The notes below the pieces were generated by a model that saw only the letters and a program-made list of their open reading frames with translations, was not told the DNA's origin and searched no databases. Position numbers and translations under genes: made by a program. DNA of 59,000 nucleotides from Desulfobacca sp. 4484_104 (GTDB taxonomy: Bacteria; Desulfobacterota; Desulfobaccia; Desulfobaccales; Desulfobaccaceae), in contig MUKC01000003.1 in the NCBI GenBank assembly GCA_002049795.1, forward strand, positions 1 to 59,000. The letters run 5' to 3'. This document shows, piece after piece, positions 20,294 to 29,361 of the stretch. The stretch's first letter is position 1; each line of letters begins with the position of its first letter.

Positions 20294-21820
20294 ATGGTTT
20301 ACCACCAACGGTTGCTTTGGGGGGTATTGGTTATTTGGTGGGTTCTGTTCGCAGGCCTGGCTTTAGCCGCCTCAGAATACGACGAGGTCTTGGTAGAGCA
20401 GGCCAGGCAAGACATCGCCCAGGAGAATTATCAGGAGGCCCTGGAGGCCTTGACCCTGTCCTGGCAAAAGGGGACCCGGACGGCGGAAAAGGCACTGTTG
20501 TTGGGGCAGGTATGTCGTTTCCGCATGGATTATCCTAAGGCCCAGGAATATTTAGAAGAGGCCTTGTTTATAAAGCCTGATCTTGCCGAGGCCCGTTTCC
20601 TGTTGGCTGATACCTTGATTGCGCTCAACAAACCAGAGTTGGCCCGGCCGCACCTGGAAGAATTGCATAGAATCGGCTATTTGCCGACCAAGACAGCTTT
20701 CCTCCTGGGGTTGGTGTCAGCCCGAGAGGGGGATTATGCCAGGGCGGTGGACTATTTTCGCCGGGCCGAGGAAGACCCTGAGGTGGCACAGGAAGCCAAG
20801 CTGCAGATCAGCATGGCCCTGGCCTCACAGCGGCGCTTGAAAGAGGCCCGGCAAACGCTGCAGGAAGCCCTGGCCTTGGGGCCCCAGACCCAAACCGGCT
20901 GGTTCGCCGAGCGTTATGCCTCGTCTCTGGAAAAACGGATAGAGGAACTACACCCTTTGCGTTTCAATGTCTCGGTGGGGGTGGATTATGACTCTAATGT
21001 GACGTTGCAGCCGGGCGATCCTGCGGCCGCGAAATTAGTGTCGGGGGCCGGCGATGTGGTTTACACCCAAACCGCCAACCTGGAGTTTAATCCCTTTCCG
21101 CTTGATCCCTTCGGTCTGCTTTTCCAATATTCCTATTATCAGAATTTTCATCCGCGTATCAGCACTTATGATATGTTAAGCCATGTTTGGGGACTGTGTC
21201 CCAATTATAGCTTCCAAAACAGCCGGCTCTGGTTGCCCTTTAGTTTTAATTATACTGATGTGCAGTCCGATAAGTATTATACTGCCTTTTTACTTACTCC
21301 CACTTACCTCCACATGGTGAGTGCGCGGGTAGGGGTTGAGGTGGGGGCCAGGTTCGCCCGGAAGTATTATTGGACGCCGGTATTTTTACCGGAAGACGAT
21401 CGCAGTGCTCATAATTACGGCAGCAGCCTAGGCATCTATTATTTTATTAAAAACCAGGAGGGGTTCTTTCAGGCCCGGTTCAGTTATGAACACGACGGTA
21501 CTGCCGGCAGTAACTGGGACAGTTCTTCCTATCGACTATTACTGGCAGCTCTTTATCCGGTTAATAAATGGTTGAAGCTGAATGCTTTTGTTGATTTGGT
21601 CTTACAACCCTATGAGCACCGCTGGTTCAACGGTGACCCGCTGGCCACTTTCCCGAAGCGGGAAGACCGGATTCTTCTTACCGGGTTGCAAGCCACCTCG
21701 GAAATTTACAAAGGGCTGGAGTTTAATGTCCATTATTTCTTTGTCCGGGATGATTGCAATGTGGCCTTGTATGACTACAAACGGCATATTGTCGGCTGTC
21801 AACTGGGTTTTCGTTATTGA
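20294..21820 (+). CDS. TPR-containing outer-membrane beta-barrel protein
   Basis: This 508-residue exported protein has an N-terminal signal peptide ending near GLALAASE. About 190 residues of tetratricopeptide repeats follow (residues 30-215). The C-terminal half is rich in alternating aromatic strands and ends in an aromatic residue (LGFRY), as expected for an outer-membrane barrel. The layout resembles SLAM/DUF560-type proteins, which have periplasmic TPRs plus a 12-16 strand barrel and help move proteins to the surface. The next gene, 21 bp downstream, encodes an exported FecR-domain protein. The pair is probably co-expressed, and the second protein may be a client. That relation is inferred. 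Confidence 0.75.
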   Translation: MVYHQRLLWGVLVIWWVLFAGLALAASEYDEVLVEQARQDIAQENYQEALEALTLSWQKGTRTAEKALLLGQVCRFRMDYPKAQEYLEEALFIKPDLAEARFLLADTLIALNKPELARPHLEELHRIGYLPTKTAFLLGLVSAREGDYARAVDYFRRAEEDPEVAQEAKLQISMALASQRRLKEARQTLQEALALGPQTQTGWFAERYASSLEKRIEELHPLRFNVSVGVDYDSNVTLQPGDPAAAKLVSGAGDVVYTQTANLEFNPFPLDPFGLLFQYSYYQNFHPRISTYDMLSHVWGLCPNYSFQNSRLWLPFSFNYTDVQSDKYYTAFLLTPTYLHMVSARVGVEVGARFARKYYWTPVFLPEDDRSAHNYGSSLGIYYFIKNQEGFFQARFSYEHDGTAGSNWDSSSYRLLLAALYPVNKWLKLNAFVDLVLQPYEHRWFNGDPLATFPKREDRILLTGLQATSEIYKGLEFNVHYFFVRDDCNVALYDYKRHIVGCQLGFRY

Positions 21821-21841
21821 GGATAGGTAAGGAGGACTTAT

Positions 21842-23146
21842 ATGAACTATAAATACCGATTGATTTTAATCCTAATCCTGTTTGTCGGGCTGGTGCTGCC
21901 CTTAGGCGCACAAGCCGCGGTGGTCGGCCACCTGACTCAACTAGAGGGCCGGGTAGATCTTTTAAAAGCCGGGAAACTCCCTGCCATTCCAGCCAAAATC
22001 CAAGACCCGGTGGAACCAGGAGATGTGATCCGGACTAAATCGGTCTCCAAGGCCCAGGTTAAGTTCCTGGATGAGAGCCTTCTGACCATTGGCCCCAGTA
22101 GCCGGGTGGCCATCGAAGAATATCTTCTGGATATGCAAAAAAAGGAACGCCGGGCTGTATTACGGGTATTTCAAGGTCTGATACATGCCGTGGTCAACCG
22201 GATTTTCAAAACCGATCCACCTGATTTCGTCCTCAAGACCCATACCGCGGTCATCGGCGTGCGAGGCACGGAATGGTATGCCCAACTGATTCCTGCTGCC
22301 ACTGATGTTTACAATAAAATGGGTGAAACCGAAGTAAGTAATATATATCCCGAGATCAAAGGTAAGGTAATCCTCAAAGATATGGAACACACCCGGGTGT
22401 CCTTTGACCTACCCCCTACTTTACCGATGTCCATACAACCGGAAGATCTATTGTTAATGCAAAACCTGCTGACCGCCAAAGTTCGGGGTCGGAGTGAAGC
22501 GGCCTCGGCCTCGGAAGTCAAAACCGACCTGGTCCTGGGAACCCCAAATGTGGTGGCTCAACAAATGGTGCAGACGAACCCGTTGGAAAACATGACCAGC
22601 GCCTTATATATCCCGCCGACGCCGGCCCCGCCCCCGAGTCCTCCCACCGGCCTCTTTCACATCCAGACTATCTGGGGGTCGGGAGCTTATGACCTAGATT
22701 TGCATCTAACCGGCCCGGAGGCCTCACGCTTCCATGTATATTACGCCAACCGCGGTAGCCTGACGGAACAACCGTATTCGTTGCTCCATAAGGATAGTAT
22801 TGGTACCGGCGGCAGCGAGGTAATTACCATTAACCAGTTCAATCAGGGCGGGGTCTACCGCGCCTCAGTCTATAATTATAGCGATCAATCATTTACCAGC
22901 ACCAATCTGTCTTCTTCATCTGGGGTGTCGTTACAGGTGATCAGAGGCGGAACCGTAGTCGAACGTCAGTCCAGTTCTGGGACTACGGGAAGCATCGTCA
23001 ACGGCGGGACCACCGTGACCAACCTGACCCCTACGGCCGGGCAAGCCGGAAACACCTGGCGGGCGGTGGAAATCAATCCAGCCAACGGTCAGGTCAACGC
23101 CGTTAACCAGATCCTTAATTCGGACGGTTCCAGCAACGTCGAATAA
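21842..23146 (+). CDS. Exported FecR-domain protein with C-terminal YfaP/DUF2135-like domain
   Basis: The 434-residue protein has a signal peptide (cleavage near AQAAVVG) and a FecR domain (residues about 45-165: IRTKSVSKAQVKFLDESLLT, HTAVIGVRGTEW). A Pro-rich linker (PPTPAPPPSPPTG) leads to a C-terminal domain starting TIWGSGAYDLDLHLTGP that resembles YfaP-type beta-sandwich domains. Its tail is rich in Ser, Thr, Gly and Asn. FecR domains are periplasmic and often scaffold or sense. No TonB receptor or sigma factor is nearby, so this is not a FecIR iron system. AAGGAGG precedes the ATG. It is likely partnered with the TPR/barrel gene upstream. Confidence 0.8.
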   Translation: MNYKYRLILILILFVGLVLPLGAQAAVVGHLTQLEGRVDLLKAGKLPAIPAKIQDPVEPGDVIRTKSVSKAQVKFLDESLLTIGPSSRVAIEEYLLDMQKKERRAVLRVFQGLIHAVVNRIFKTDPPDFVLKTHTAVIGVRGTEWYAQLIPAATDVYNKMGETEVSNIYPEIKGKVILKDMEHTRVSFDLPPTLPMSIQPEDLLLMQNLLTAKVRGRSEAASASEVKTDLVLGTPNVVAQQMVQTNPLENMTSALYIPPTPAPPPSPPTGLFHIQTIWGSGAYDLDLHLTGPEASRFHVYYANRGSLTEQPYSLLHKDSIGTGGSEVITINQFNQGGVYRASVYNYSDQSFTSTNLSSSSGVSLQVIRGGTVVERQSSSGTTGSIVNGGTTVTNLTPTAGQAGNTWRAVEINPANGQVNAVNQILNSDGSSNVE

Positions 23147-23191
23147 CAATTTTTGGGCAAATTCAGTTCAGAATGACCACCAGCTAGGGTG

Positions 23192-23262
23192 CATCCGGAA
23201 CCCCATTGTATTTCTCCTCTCCCCCAGCCCCCTCCCAGCCGGGGCGGGGGAGTTTCCGGATG
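23192..23262. repeat. Short inverted-repeat element bounded by CATCCGGAA/TTCCGGATG
   Basis: The terminal arms CATCCGGAA (23192-23200) and TTCCGGATG (23254-23262) enclose a C-rich then G-rich core that can form a second hairpin. The element at 55294-55402 has the same arms with a different-length core, so this is a mobile-like miniature repeat or REP family. It sits between converging genes. Confidence 0.75.
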
Positions 23263-23341
23263 TAACTAATATCTGGCCTCGGAAAAACGCGGGTGTTAGG
23301 TGGCTATCCCCTAGAGGCGAAATACCGCAAATAGCCGGGCA

Positions 23342-24466
23342 TTAGCGCAATTCTCGTATCCTTTGGGCGATCATCGCCGCCGCTTGATCTACCTCCGCCT
23401 CGGTGGTATAACGACCGACACTGAGGCGTACTGCCCCCCGGCCCACGGCGCGGCTAATGCCCATGGCTGCCAACACATGCGATAGTTTAACCTCGGGACC
23501 ATGGCAGGCAGCGCCGGTAGAGGCCGCCAGCTCCGGCAGACCAGCCAGGATTTCCACCCCCGACAGCCCCGGAAATGAGACATTAAGGGTGTTAGGTAAT
23601 CGGTCCTGCTCCGGGCCGTTCAGTATCAGCTCCGGATAGAATTCCTGCAGCCGCTGATGGAGGCGATCGCGCAGAGCTTTGAGGTGGGTCCGATCCTGCT
23701 CCAAACGTTCCTGCGCCAGTTCGGCGGCCAGGCCCAAGGCGACGTCAAAAATGACGTTCTCGGTACCGGAGCGCCGTCCCCCCTCCTGGCCGCCGCCATG
23801 AATTAAGGGGGTAAATTCACAGCCGGTTCGCACATATAACGCGCCGATACCCTTGGGGGCATAAAATTTATGCCCGGCCAGGGTCAAGAAATCGACCCTC
23901 AACTCATTCACCTGGATGGGAATTTTACCCACGCTCTGCGCCGCGTCGGTATGGAACCAGATCCCGGCCTCTCGGGCCAACGCGCCGATCTCGGCCAGTG
24001 GCTGAATAGCGCCGGTCTCATTATTGGCATGTATGACACTTATCAAAACAGTCTTCGCCGTTAGTTCGCGGCGGATATCATCCGGGTCCACTTGCCCACG
24101 GCCATCCACTCGGACAAAACTTACGTCAAAGCCTTGTTCCAATAAAAACAGACAAGGGTTCAAAATTGCGGGATGCTCAATCTGGGTAGTGATCAGATGA
24201 TTGCCCTTAGCCCGTAAATGATGCGCTACCCCCTTGAGCACAGTGTTATTGGCTTCACTGGCGCAACTGAGGAAGACTAGTTCCTGGGGCTGGCAACCCA
24301 AAAGACCGGCAACCTGCTGGCGCGCCTGGGCTACCGCGGTATGGGCCCGTTGCCCCAGGGCATAGGTACTGCTAGGGTTCCCGAATTCTTCCGCGATATA
24401 TTTTTTAATTCCTGCCACTACCTCTGGGGCAATGGGCGTGGTGGCGTTATAGTCAAGATAAATCAT
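23342..24466 (-). CDS. Cysteine desulfurase, NifS/IscS family
   Basis: This PLP-dependent enzyme of 374 residues transfers sulfur from L-cysteine as a persulfide for Fe-S clusters or other thio-cofactors. It begins MIYLDYNATTPIAPEV. It has SCASEANN, HANNETGAIQPL, HTDAAQSVGK, the PLP lysine in LAGHKFYAPKG, GGGQEGGRRSGTEN and the sulfur-accepting Cys in STGAACHG. That last block deviates from the usual SSGSAC(T/S). No iscU or nifU scaffold lies next to it, so its acceptor is unknown. It is divergent from ppsA. Confidence 0.93.
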   Translation of the reverse strand: MIYLDYNATTPIAPEVVAGIKKYIAEEFGNPSSTYALGQRAHTAVAQARQQVAGLLGCQPQELVFLSCASEANNTVLKGVAHHLRAKGNHLITTQIEHPAILNPCLFLLEQGFDVSFVRVDGRGQVDPDDIRRELTAKTVLISVIHANNETGAIQPLAEIGALAREAGIWFHTDAAQSVGKIPIQVNELRVDFLTLAGHKFYAPKGIGALYVRTGCEFTPLIHGGGQEGGRRSGTENVIFDVALGLAAELAQERLEQDRTHLKALRDRLHQRLQEFYPELILNGPEQDRLPNTLNVSFPGLSGVEILAGLPELAASTGAACHGPEVKLSHVLAAMGISRAVGRGAVRLSVGRYTTEAEVDQAAAMIAQRIRELR

Positions 24467-24499
24467 AGAATTTCCTTAAGGGGAATATAGGGTTATTTA

Positions 24500-24527
24500 T
24501 TGACACTATAAATTAATATATGATAAT
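24500..24527 (+). promoter_or_regulatory. Sigma-70-type promoter for ppsA
   Basis: A consensus TTGACA at 24500-24505 is followed after 16 bp by GATAAT at 24522-24527. It overlaps the ATG at 24520, so that codon cannot be the translated start. This supports 24586 as the ppsA start. Confidence 0.6.
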
Positions 24528-24585
24528 TTTGAAACTGATTTCAAACAATCTCGGCGACTGCAGCTATTATCGGGAGGAAACCCTC

Positions 24586-27051
24586 ATGGTGGTAAAGGAA
24601 GAAAAATTTATTCTCTGGTTTGATGAGATCGGCATAGACGATGTACCTCTGGTCGGAGGTAAAAATGCCTCTCTGGGTGAAATGATTAAAAATCTGTCGG
24701 CCAAAAATATCATGGTTCCCAATGGCTTTGCCATTACCGCTGAGGCTTATCGGTATTTTCTCAAGACCGCGGGTATTGAAAAGAGTATCCGTTTGATCTT
24801 GGACGGTCTGGATACCAGTGACATGAACGATCTCATTCGCCGGGGTAAGCGCGTCCGGGACGTCATCCTGGCTGCCAGCCTACCGTCGGCTTTGGTCGCC
24901 GAGATCGGGAAGGCTTACGAAGACCTGGAGGACTTGTATGGTATGTCTGGAGCCGATGTCGATGTGGCGGTGCGATCTTCGGCTACCGCAGAAGATTTAC
25001 CGGATGCCTCCTTTGCCGGCCAGCAGGAAACTTTTCTCAACATCCGCGGTAAGGTCTCTTTAATCCAGGCCGTGAAAAAATGCTTTGCTTCGCTTTTTAC
25101 CAACCGCGCCATCAGTTACCGGCATGATAAGAGGTTTGACCAGTTCGATGTGGCGCTTTCCGTCGCGGTGCAAAAAATGGTCCGCTCCGATTCCGCCTGC
25201 TCGGGGGTAATTTTCTCCATTGATACCGAAACCGGCTTTAAAGATACCGTATATATTACCGGTAGTTATGGTTTGGGCGAAACCGTAGTGCAAGGGCAGG
25301 TTACTCCGGACGAGTTCTATGTTTTTAAACCAACGCTGAAAATGGGCAAGCGGGCGATTGTCAGCAAGAAGTTGGGGGACCACAACATTAAAATGGTCTA
25401 TACTACGGATGAGACCAGACCGGTACGAACTATCGCCACTACCGAGGAAGAACGCAGTCGCTATGTCCTGAATGATGATGAGATTCTTACCCTGGCTCGC
25501 TGGGCCTGTATTATTGAAGATCACTATACCGAACAGACCGGGATTTACCGGCCCATGGACATTGAGTGGGCCAAAGATGGGGATGGCAAGTTGGTCGGCT
25601 CCGGGCAACTCTTTATTGTCCAAGCCCGTCCCGAGACCGTGCATGCCCAACGGGATTTTAGTGTCCTGGAAACTTACACCTTAAAAGAACGCGGCCCGAT
25701 AATCACCGCGGGGCAGGCCGTCGGTTCCAAAGTAGGTCAGGGCCAAGCCCACATTATTGAAACCGCTGCGCATATCGCTCAATTCCGCAAAGGTGAGGTC
25801 CTGGTTACCGATATGACTGATCCGGATTGGGAACCGATCATGAAAGTCGCCGCGGCCATTGTCACAAACCGGGGGGGGCGGACTTGCCATGCCGCCATAG
25901 TCTCCCGAGAATTGGGGATCCCCTGTGTGATCGGCACCGACAATGGATCCCTGGTCATTCAGGAAGGTGCCCCGATCACCGTATCCTGCTGCGAGGGCGA
26001 AACCGGTTATGTCTATGAGGGGTTGTTGCCCTTTGAAGTCGAAAGTCTGGATTTAAAAGACCTGCCGCCGACCCGGACCAAAGTCATGATGAATGTGGGC
26101 ATCCCCGAAAAGGCCTTTATGGACGGCCAGATTCCTAACGACGGGGTCGGCCTGGCCCGGTTAGAATTCATCATCAATTCCCATATCGGTATCCATCCTT
26201 TGGCCCTCATTCACTATGATAGATTGCGCGAGCAGGCCGAGAACGATGCCCGGTTGGCTCAAGAGATTGTCAAGATCGATGAACGGACGAAGCTGTACGA
26301 AGATAAAAAGGAGTTCTTCATCGATCGCCTGTCCCAGGGTATTGCCCGCATCGGCGCCGCCTTCTATCCCCATGATGTCATTGTCCGCCTGTCTGATTTC
26401 AAAACCAACGAATATGCCAATCTGATCGGCGGTTATCTGTTCGAGCCCGAGGAAAGCAATCCGATGATCGGCTGGCGGGGGGCCTCGCGCTATTATGACG
26501 AGAAATTTAAACCAGCCTTTGGGCTGGAGTGCCAGGCCTTTTTGCGGGCCCGAGAGGATATCGGCCTCAGCAACATCAAGGTGATGATCCCCTTCTGCCG
26601 CACCCCGGAGGAAGGCCGCCGGGTGATCGAGGTGATGCGCGAAAATGGCCTGGTGCAAGGGGAAAACGCCCTGGAAATCTACGTGATGTGCGAGATTCCC
26701 AGTAATGTCATCCTGGCCGAGGAGTTTGCCCAGATCTTCGATGGTTTTTCTATCGGCTCCAATGATCTCACCCAGTTAGTGTTGGGGCTGGACCGCGACT
26801 CTGACCTGATCAGCCATCTTTTTGATGAACGGCATCCCGCGGTCAAACGCATGGTGGCTCAGGTGATCAACACCGCGCATCAATATAACCGCAAAATCGG
26901 TATCTGCGGCCAGGCCCCCAGCGATTATCCAGAGTTCGCCACCTTCCTGGTGGAATGCGGCATTGACTCAATCAGTCTTACGCCGGATACGGTAATCAAG
27001 ACCAAACTGGAAATTGCCAAGAAGGAAAAAGAACTGGGAATTATTCCCTGA
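24586..27051 (+). CDS. ppsA: Phosphoenolpyruvate synthase
   Basis: PEP synthase makes PEP from pyruvate with ATP giving AMP and phosphate, driving gluconeogenesis in anaerobes that grow on acetate or pyruvate. The 821-residue product has the N-terminal ATP-grasp PPDK domain (VGGKNASLGEMI, RSSATAEDLPDASFAGQQ), the phosphohistidine loop GGRTCHAAIVSRELG, and the TIM-barrel PEP domain ending in the catalytic GICGQAPSDYPEFA region. The start at 24586 has GGGAGGA upstream. The longer frame from 24520 begins inside the promoter. It is monocistronic by position. Confidence 0.95.
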   Translation: MVVKEEKFILWFDEIGIDDVPLVGGKNASLGEMIKNLSAKNIMVPNGFAITAEAYRYFLKTAGIEKSIRLILDGLDTSDMNDLIRRGKRVRDVILAASLPSALVAEIGKAYEDLEDLYGMSGADVDVAVRSSATAEDLPDASFAGQQETFLNIRGKVSLIQAVKKCFASLFTNRAISYRHDKRFDQFDVALSVAVQKMVRSDSACSGVIFSIDTETGFKDTVYITGSYGLGETVVQGQVTPDEFYVFKPTLKMGKRAIVSKKLGDHNIKMVYTTDETRPVRTIATTEEERSRYVLNDDEILTLARWACIIEDHYTEQTGIYRPMDIEWAKDGDGKLVGSGQLFIVQARPETVHAQRDFSVLETYTLKERGPIITAGQAVGSKVGQGQAHIIETAAHIAQFRKGEVLVTDMTDPDWEPIMKVAAAIVTNRGGRTCHAAIVSRELGIPCVIGTDNGSLVIQEGAPITVSCCEGETGYVYEGLLPFEVESLDLKDLPPTRTKVMMNVGIPEKAFMDGQIPNDGVGLARLEFIINSHIGIHPLALIHYDRLREQAENDARLAQEIVKIDERTKLYEDKKEFFIDRLSQGIARIGAAFYPHDVIVRLSDFKTNEYANLIGGYLFEPEESNPMIGWRGASRYYDEKFKPAFGLECQAFLRAREDIGLSNIKVMIPFCRTPEEGRRVIEVMRENGLVQGENALEIYVMCEIPSNVILAEEFAQIFDGFSIGSNDLTQLVLGLDRDSDLISHLFDERHPAVKRMVAQVINTAHQYNRKIGICGQAPSDYPEFATFLVECGIDSISLTPDTVIKTKLEIAKKEKELGIIP

Positions 27052-27188
27052 TATTTTTCAGGCGTACGATCAAGTCGTAACTAAATCTGTGCCTTGTTGT
27101 ATCTGCCTCTTCCTCGGAAGGTTCCTCAGTCGCATTACTACCTCTGCCCCTTGGGGTTGAGAGGGCGGATCTGAAGGGGGAAACCTTA

Positions 27189-27216
27189 ACCACAGAGACA
27201 CTAAGACACAGAGAAC
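27189..27216. repeat. ACCACAGAGACAC-type dispersed repeat
   Basis: The run ACCACAGAGACACTAAGACA followed by CAGAGAAC matches the half-site at 36905-36932. This is a known style of short intergenic repeat in bacterial genomes (CACAGAG and CTCTGTG words). It lies just before plsC. Confidence 0.6.
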
Positions 27217-27229
27217 AACACCGAGGAAA

Positions 27230-27856
27230 ATGGCACTGGCCGGTTTGCCCCCGAGTAATCAGCTTTCAGCCCCGTTCTACCACCTGAGCCGTCGGCTGGC
27301 CGCCGTCATCTTTGGACGGTTCTATCGCCTGGAGGTTACCGGCGGGTCAAATTGGCCTTCCAACGGGCCGGGCATCCTGTGTCCCAAACATCAACGCTGG
27401 GAAGATATCCCGGTGGTGGGACTGGCCTTCCCTAAGCCGCTCTATTATATTGCCAAAGTAGAACTGTTCCGTTATCCTATGTTGCGCCGCCTGATGCTGG
27501 CCCTGGGCGGGGTGCCGCTCGACCGGGGCCGGCCCCAAGCTACCCTGTCTTCTTTCCGTTATGCGGAACGTCTTCTGTACCAGCGGCAATACCTGGTCCT
27601 GTTCCCAGAGGGCACCTATGTTCCAGGACGGGTCGGACCCGGCAAACATCGGCTGATCCAACTGTTGCTTAAGTTACAGAACCGGGATGGCCTAACCCCC
27701 TTAGCCTTTTTGCCCGTGGGCATCTCATACCAACCCCAAACTCCCGGTTATAAGGTGCGGGTCCGGCTTGGGGCCCCGGTTTATGCTCCTGGCCCGGCCC
27801 AGGCTCCAGAATTGACCCAGACCCTGATGGAGCAGATTGCTCAGCTCTGCGATTGA
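27230..27856 (+). CDS. plsC: 1-acyl-sn-glycerol-3-phosphate acyltransferase
   Basis: This 208-residue PlsC-family enzyme acylates lysophosphatidate at sn-2 to give phosphatidate. The catalytic HX4D appears as KHQRWEDIP near residue 54, the FPEGT motif as LFPEGTYVPGR, and the glycerophosphate-site residues around GGVPLDRGR. There is a hydrophobic start but no clear signal peptide, consistent with a membrane-associated cytoplasmic enzyme. Other lysophospholipid acyltransferases of the same superfamily are possible. Confidence 0.85.
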   Translation: MALAGLPPSNQLSAPFYHLSRRLAAVIFGRFYRLEVTGGSNWPSNGPGILCPKHQRWEDIPVVGLAFPKPLYYIAKVELFRYPMLRRLMLALGGVPLDRGRPQATLSSFRYAERLLYQRQYLVLFPEGTYVPGRVGPGKHRLIQLLLKLQNRDGLTPLAFLPVGISYQPQTPGYKVRVRLGAPVYAPGPAQAPELTQTLMEQIAQLCD

Positions 27857-27922
27857 TCCATGATTCCGGGCTGACTAATTAGGGTTCATCCGGCTGCGCA
27901 CTAACTAGACATGGAGAACCTC

Positions 27923-28451
27923 ATGAAGATTCTTAATCTTTTTTTCTCAACTACCGGCAATACCGCCAAAGTAGCCCAAACCATCAGCATCACCATGCAG
28001 CAGCCGGGGAACAGATTGAAACCGTCAAAATCAAGAAGGATTTGGATCTGCTGAGTTATGACCTGATCTTTGTCGGCTCCGGGGTCTATGAATGGTTGCC
28101 GGGCCAGCCGATGATAAATCTATTCACTAAATTCCGCCGTCAGTACGCGGCTCAGGGGAAGATCAAACCCTCGGCCCCGCGGCGGGCGTAAAAAAAGTGG
28201 TCATTTACTGCACTTACGGCGGTTGTCATACCGGACTCAATGAAGCCCGGCCGGCCGTCAAGTTCATGGGGCAGTTATCTGATCATTTGTGATTTGATAT
28301 CGTCGGGGAGTGGTACACGGTGGGCGAATATCACCCTGAGATCTACAAAGCCATGACCATCGACGGACGACTGGGCGATATTCGCGGCCTACCCCACGAA
28401 GAGGATCTCGCGGAGATAGCCGAAAAGGTCAAAGGCATCCTGGTGGTTTAG
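27923..28451 (+). pseudogene. Flavodoxin-family protein, two frameshifts and a nonsense codon
   Basis: The start MKILNLFFSTTGNTAKVAQT has the flavodoxin FMN-phosphate loop S/TxTGNT. The frame then shifts near 27993 (AGEQIETVKIKKDL continues in another frame, through VGSGVYEWLPGQP) and again near 28185 (GVKKVVIYCTYGGCHTG in the third frame). An in-frame TGA stands at 28290-28292 between SDHL and FDIVGEW. Similarity resumes to a natural end at 28451. The combined pieces are about the length of a long-chain flavodoxin-family protein. The TGA stands where a Gly codon (GGA) is expected, so selenocysteine is unlikely. Confidence 0.85.
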
Positions 28452-28497
28452 ACTTCTATTGCCACTAACCGGGCACCGGCTGGAAGCAATGCCGTTA

Positions 28498-28854
28498 TTA
28501 TTTCTCCGCTCCGGGGTGAGGTTCTAGGGAGTAGGAGGTATTACGGATTTTATTCCGCAACTGGCGGATACCCTGACGGCGGATGAGCTTGTCCGCTTTG
28601 AGGTTGGTTAGATTGTTTAGTTGCGCCTTAACATCGGCCTGGACCAGCGGTTCCGGCCGACCGAGTTCTAAATGATTAAAGATGGCTTCGCCGAGCCGAC
28701 GATAAGCCCGGCGGATTTTCTGTTGCAGCCAGCACAGTAAAATATATTTTATCAGCATAAGCAGACGCCGCCAGGAATTAACCAGGATATTTTTCAGATA
28801 CAGGCAAATGAGGCGGATGATTCTGATCAGGGTTTCGGTAGGTGTTCTGGCCAT
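28498..28854 (-). CDS. Small basic protein of unknown function
   Basis: This 118-residue product is not recognised. It has a hydrophobic, Leu/Ile-rich, Arg/Lys-flanked stretch at residues 8-45 (LIRIIRLICLYLKNILV, then LLMLIKYILLCWL). This suggests one or two membrane-associated helices, with a basic soluble tail behind. It lies 15 bp downstream of the Mut7-C gene on the same strand and is probably the last gene of the long hisH-to-here operon. No close functional clue exists. Confidence 0.6.
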   Translation of the reverse strand: MARTPTETLIRIIRLICLYLKNILVNSWRRLLMLIKYILLCWLQQKIRRAYRRLGEAIFNHLELGRPEPLVQADVKAQLNNLTNLKADKLIRRQGIRQLRNKIRNTSYSLEPHPGAEK

Positions 28855-28869
28855 GAGCGTCTCCTTTAA

Positions 28870-29361
28870 CTATTCTGGCGATTCGGACGATTCCCGACCT
28901 GGCCGTTGAGGGCTGAGGGCCTGAAGCCGACGGCAGATAGCCGCGACATGACTGCCGACCCAGAAAACCTGGTGGCAGGCCGGACATTCGTAAAATTGGT
29001 GCTGATGCTGATAGACATATTCCGGCACCCGCCCCCTGACCTCTTGTTTGGACACCGCCACCAGGGGTTGATTGCAGCGACTACAGCGGTTGAGGAGTTT
29101 AAAGTCTGTTGCGGCCAGGTTAAACCTGGCCATAACCTCGGCCAGCTGCACTTCCGGATCATCGGCGCTCACCACCAGGATGTCCTGCCGCGGGTACCTG
29201 TCGGCCAGCCTGGTCTGCCGGGTCAGAATCCAGGTATTGGCATCTGGGGCTGGCAGACTGGTCGGGTCATGGAGCCGGATTAATTTCTGAATGGTATCGA
29301 ACCCACAGAGTCGCAGCCATTTGGCCAGGCCCCCCAGGGTTTGATCAACGATAAATCTCAT
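28870..29361 (-). CDS. Mut7-C RNase-domain protein with zinc ribbon
   Basis: The N-terminal 80 residues match the Mut7-C (PIN-fold, PF01927) family. They start MRFIVDQTLGGLAKWLRLCG, with ILTRQTRLADR and VVSADDPEVQLAEV, where acidic residues D6 and D68-69 would bind metal. The C-terminal half has a zinc ribbon (CSRCNQPL and CPACHQVFW). Such proteins are presumed RNases of unknown target. Its ATG overlaps the stop of the upstream lipoprotein gene as ATGA, so the two are coupled. The last 15 residues are polar and disordered-looking. Confidence 0.85.
   Translation of the reverse strand: MRFIVDQTLGGLAKWLRLCGFDTIQKLIRLHDPTSLPAPDANTWILTRQTRLADRYPRQDILVVSADDPEVQLAEVMARFNLAATDFKLLNRCSRCNQPLVAVSKQEVRGRVPEYVYQHQHQFYECPACHQVFWVGSHVAAICRRLQALSPQRPGRESSESPE

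Noticed and set aside
21842-23146. FecR domain as part of an iron-uptake FecIR system
   Set aside because: No sigma factor, TonB-dependent receptor or transmembrane anti-sigma helix is present.
25060-25650. 196-residue minus-strand frame inside ppsA
   Set aside because: The conserved protein is on the other strand, and the frame looks like a codon-bias shadow.
28290-28292. In-frame TGA in the flavodoxin gene as a selenocysteine codon
   Set aside because: The gene has two other frameshifts and the site is a normal glycine in the family.
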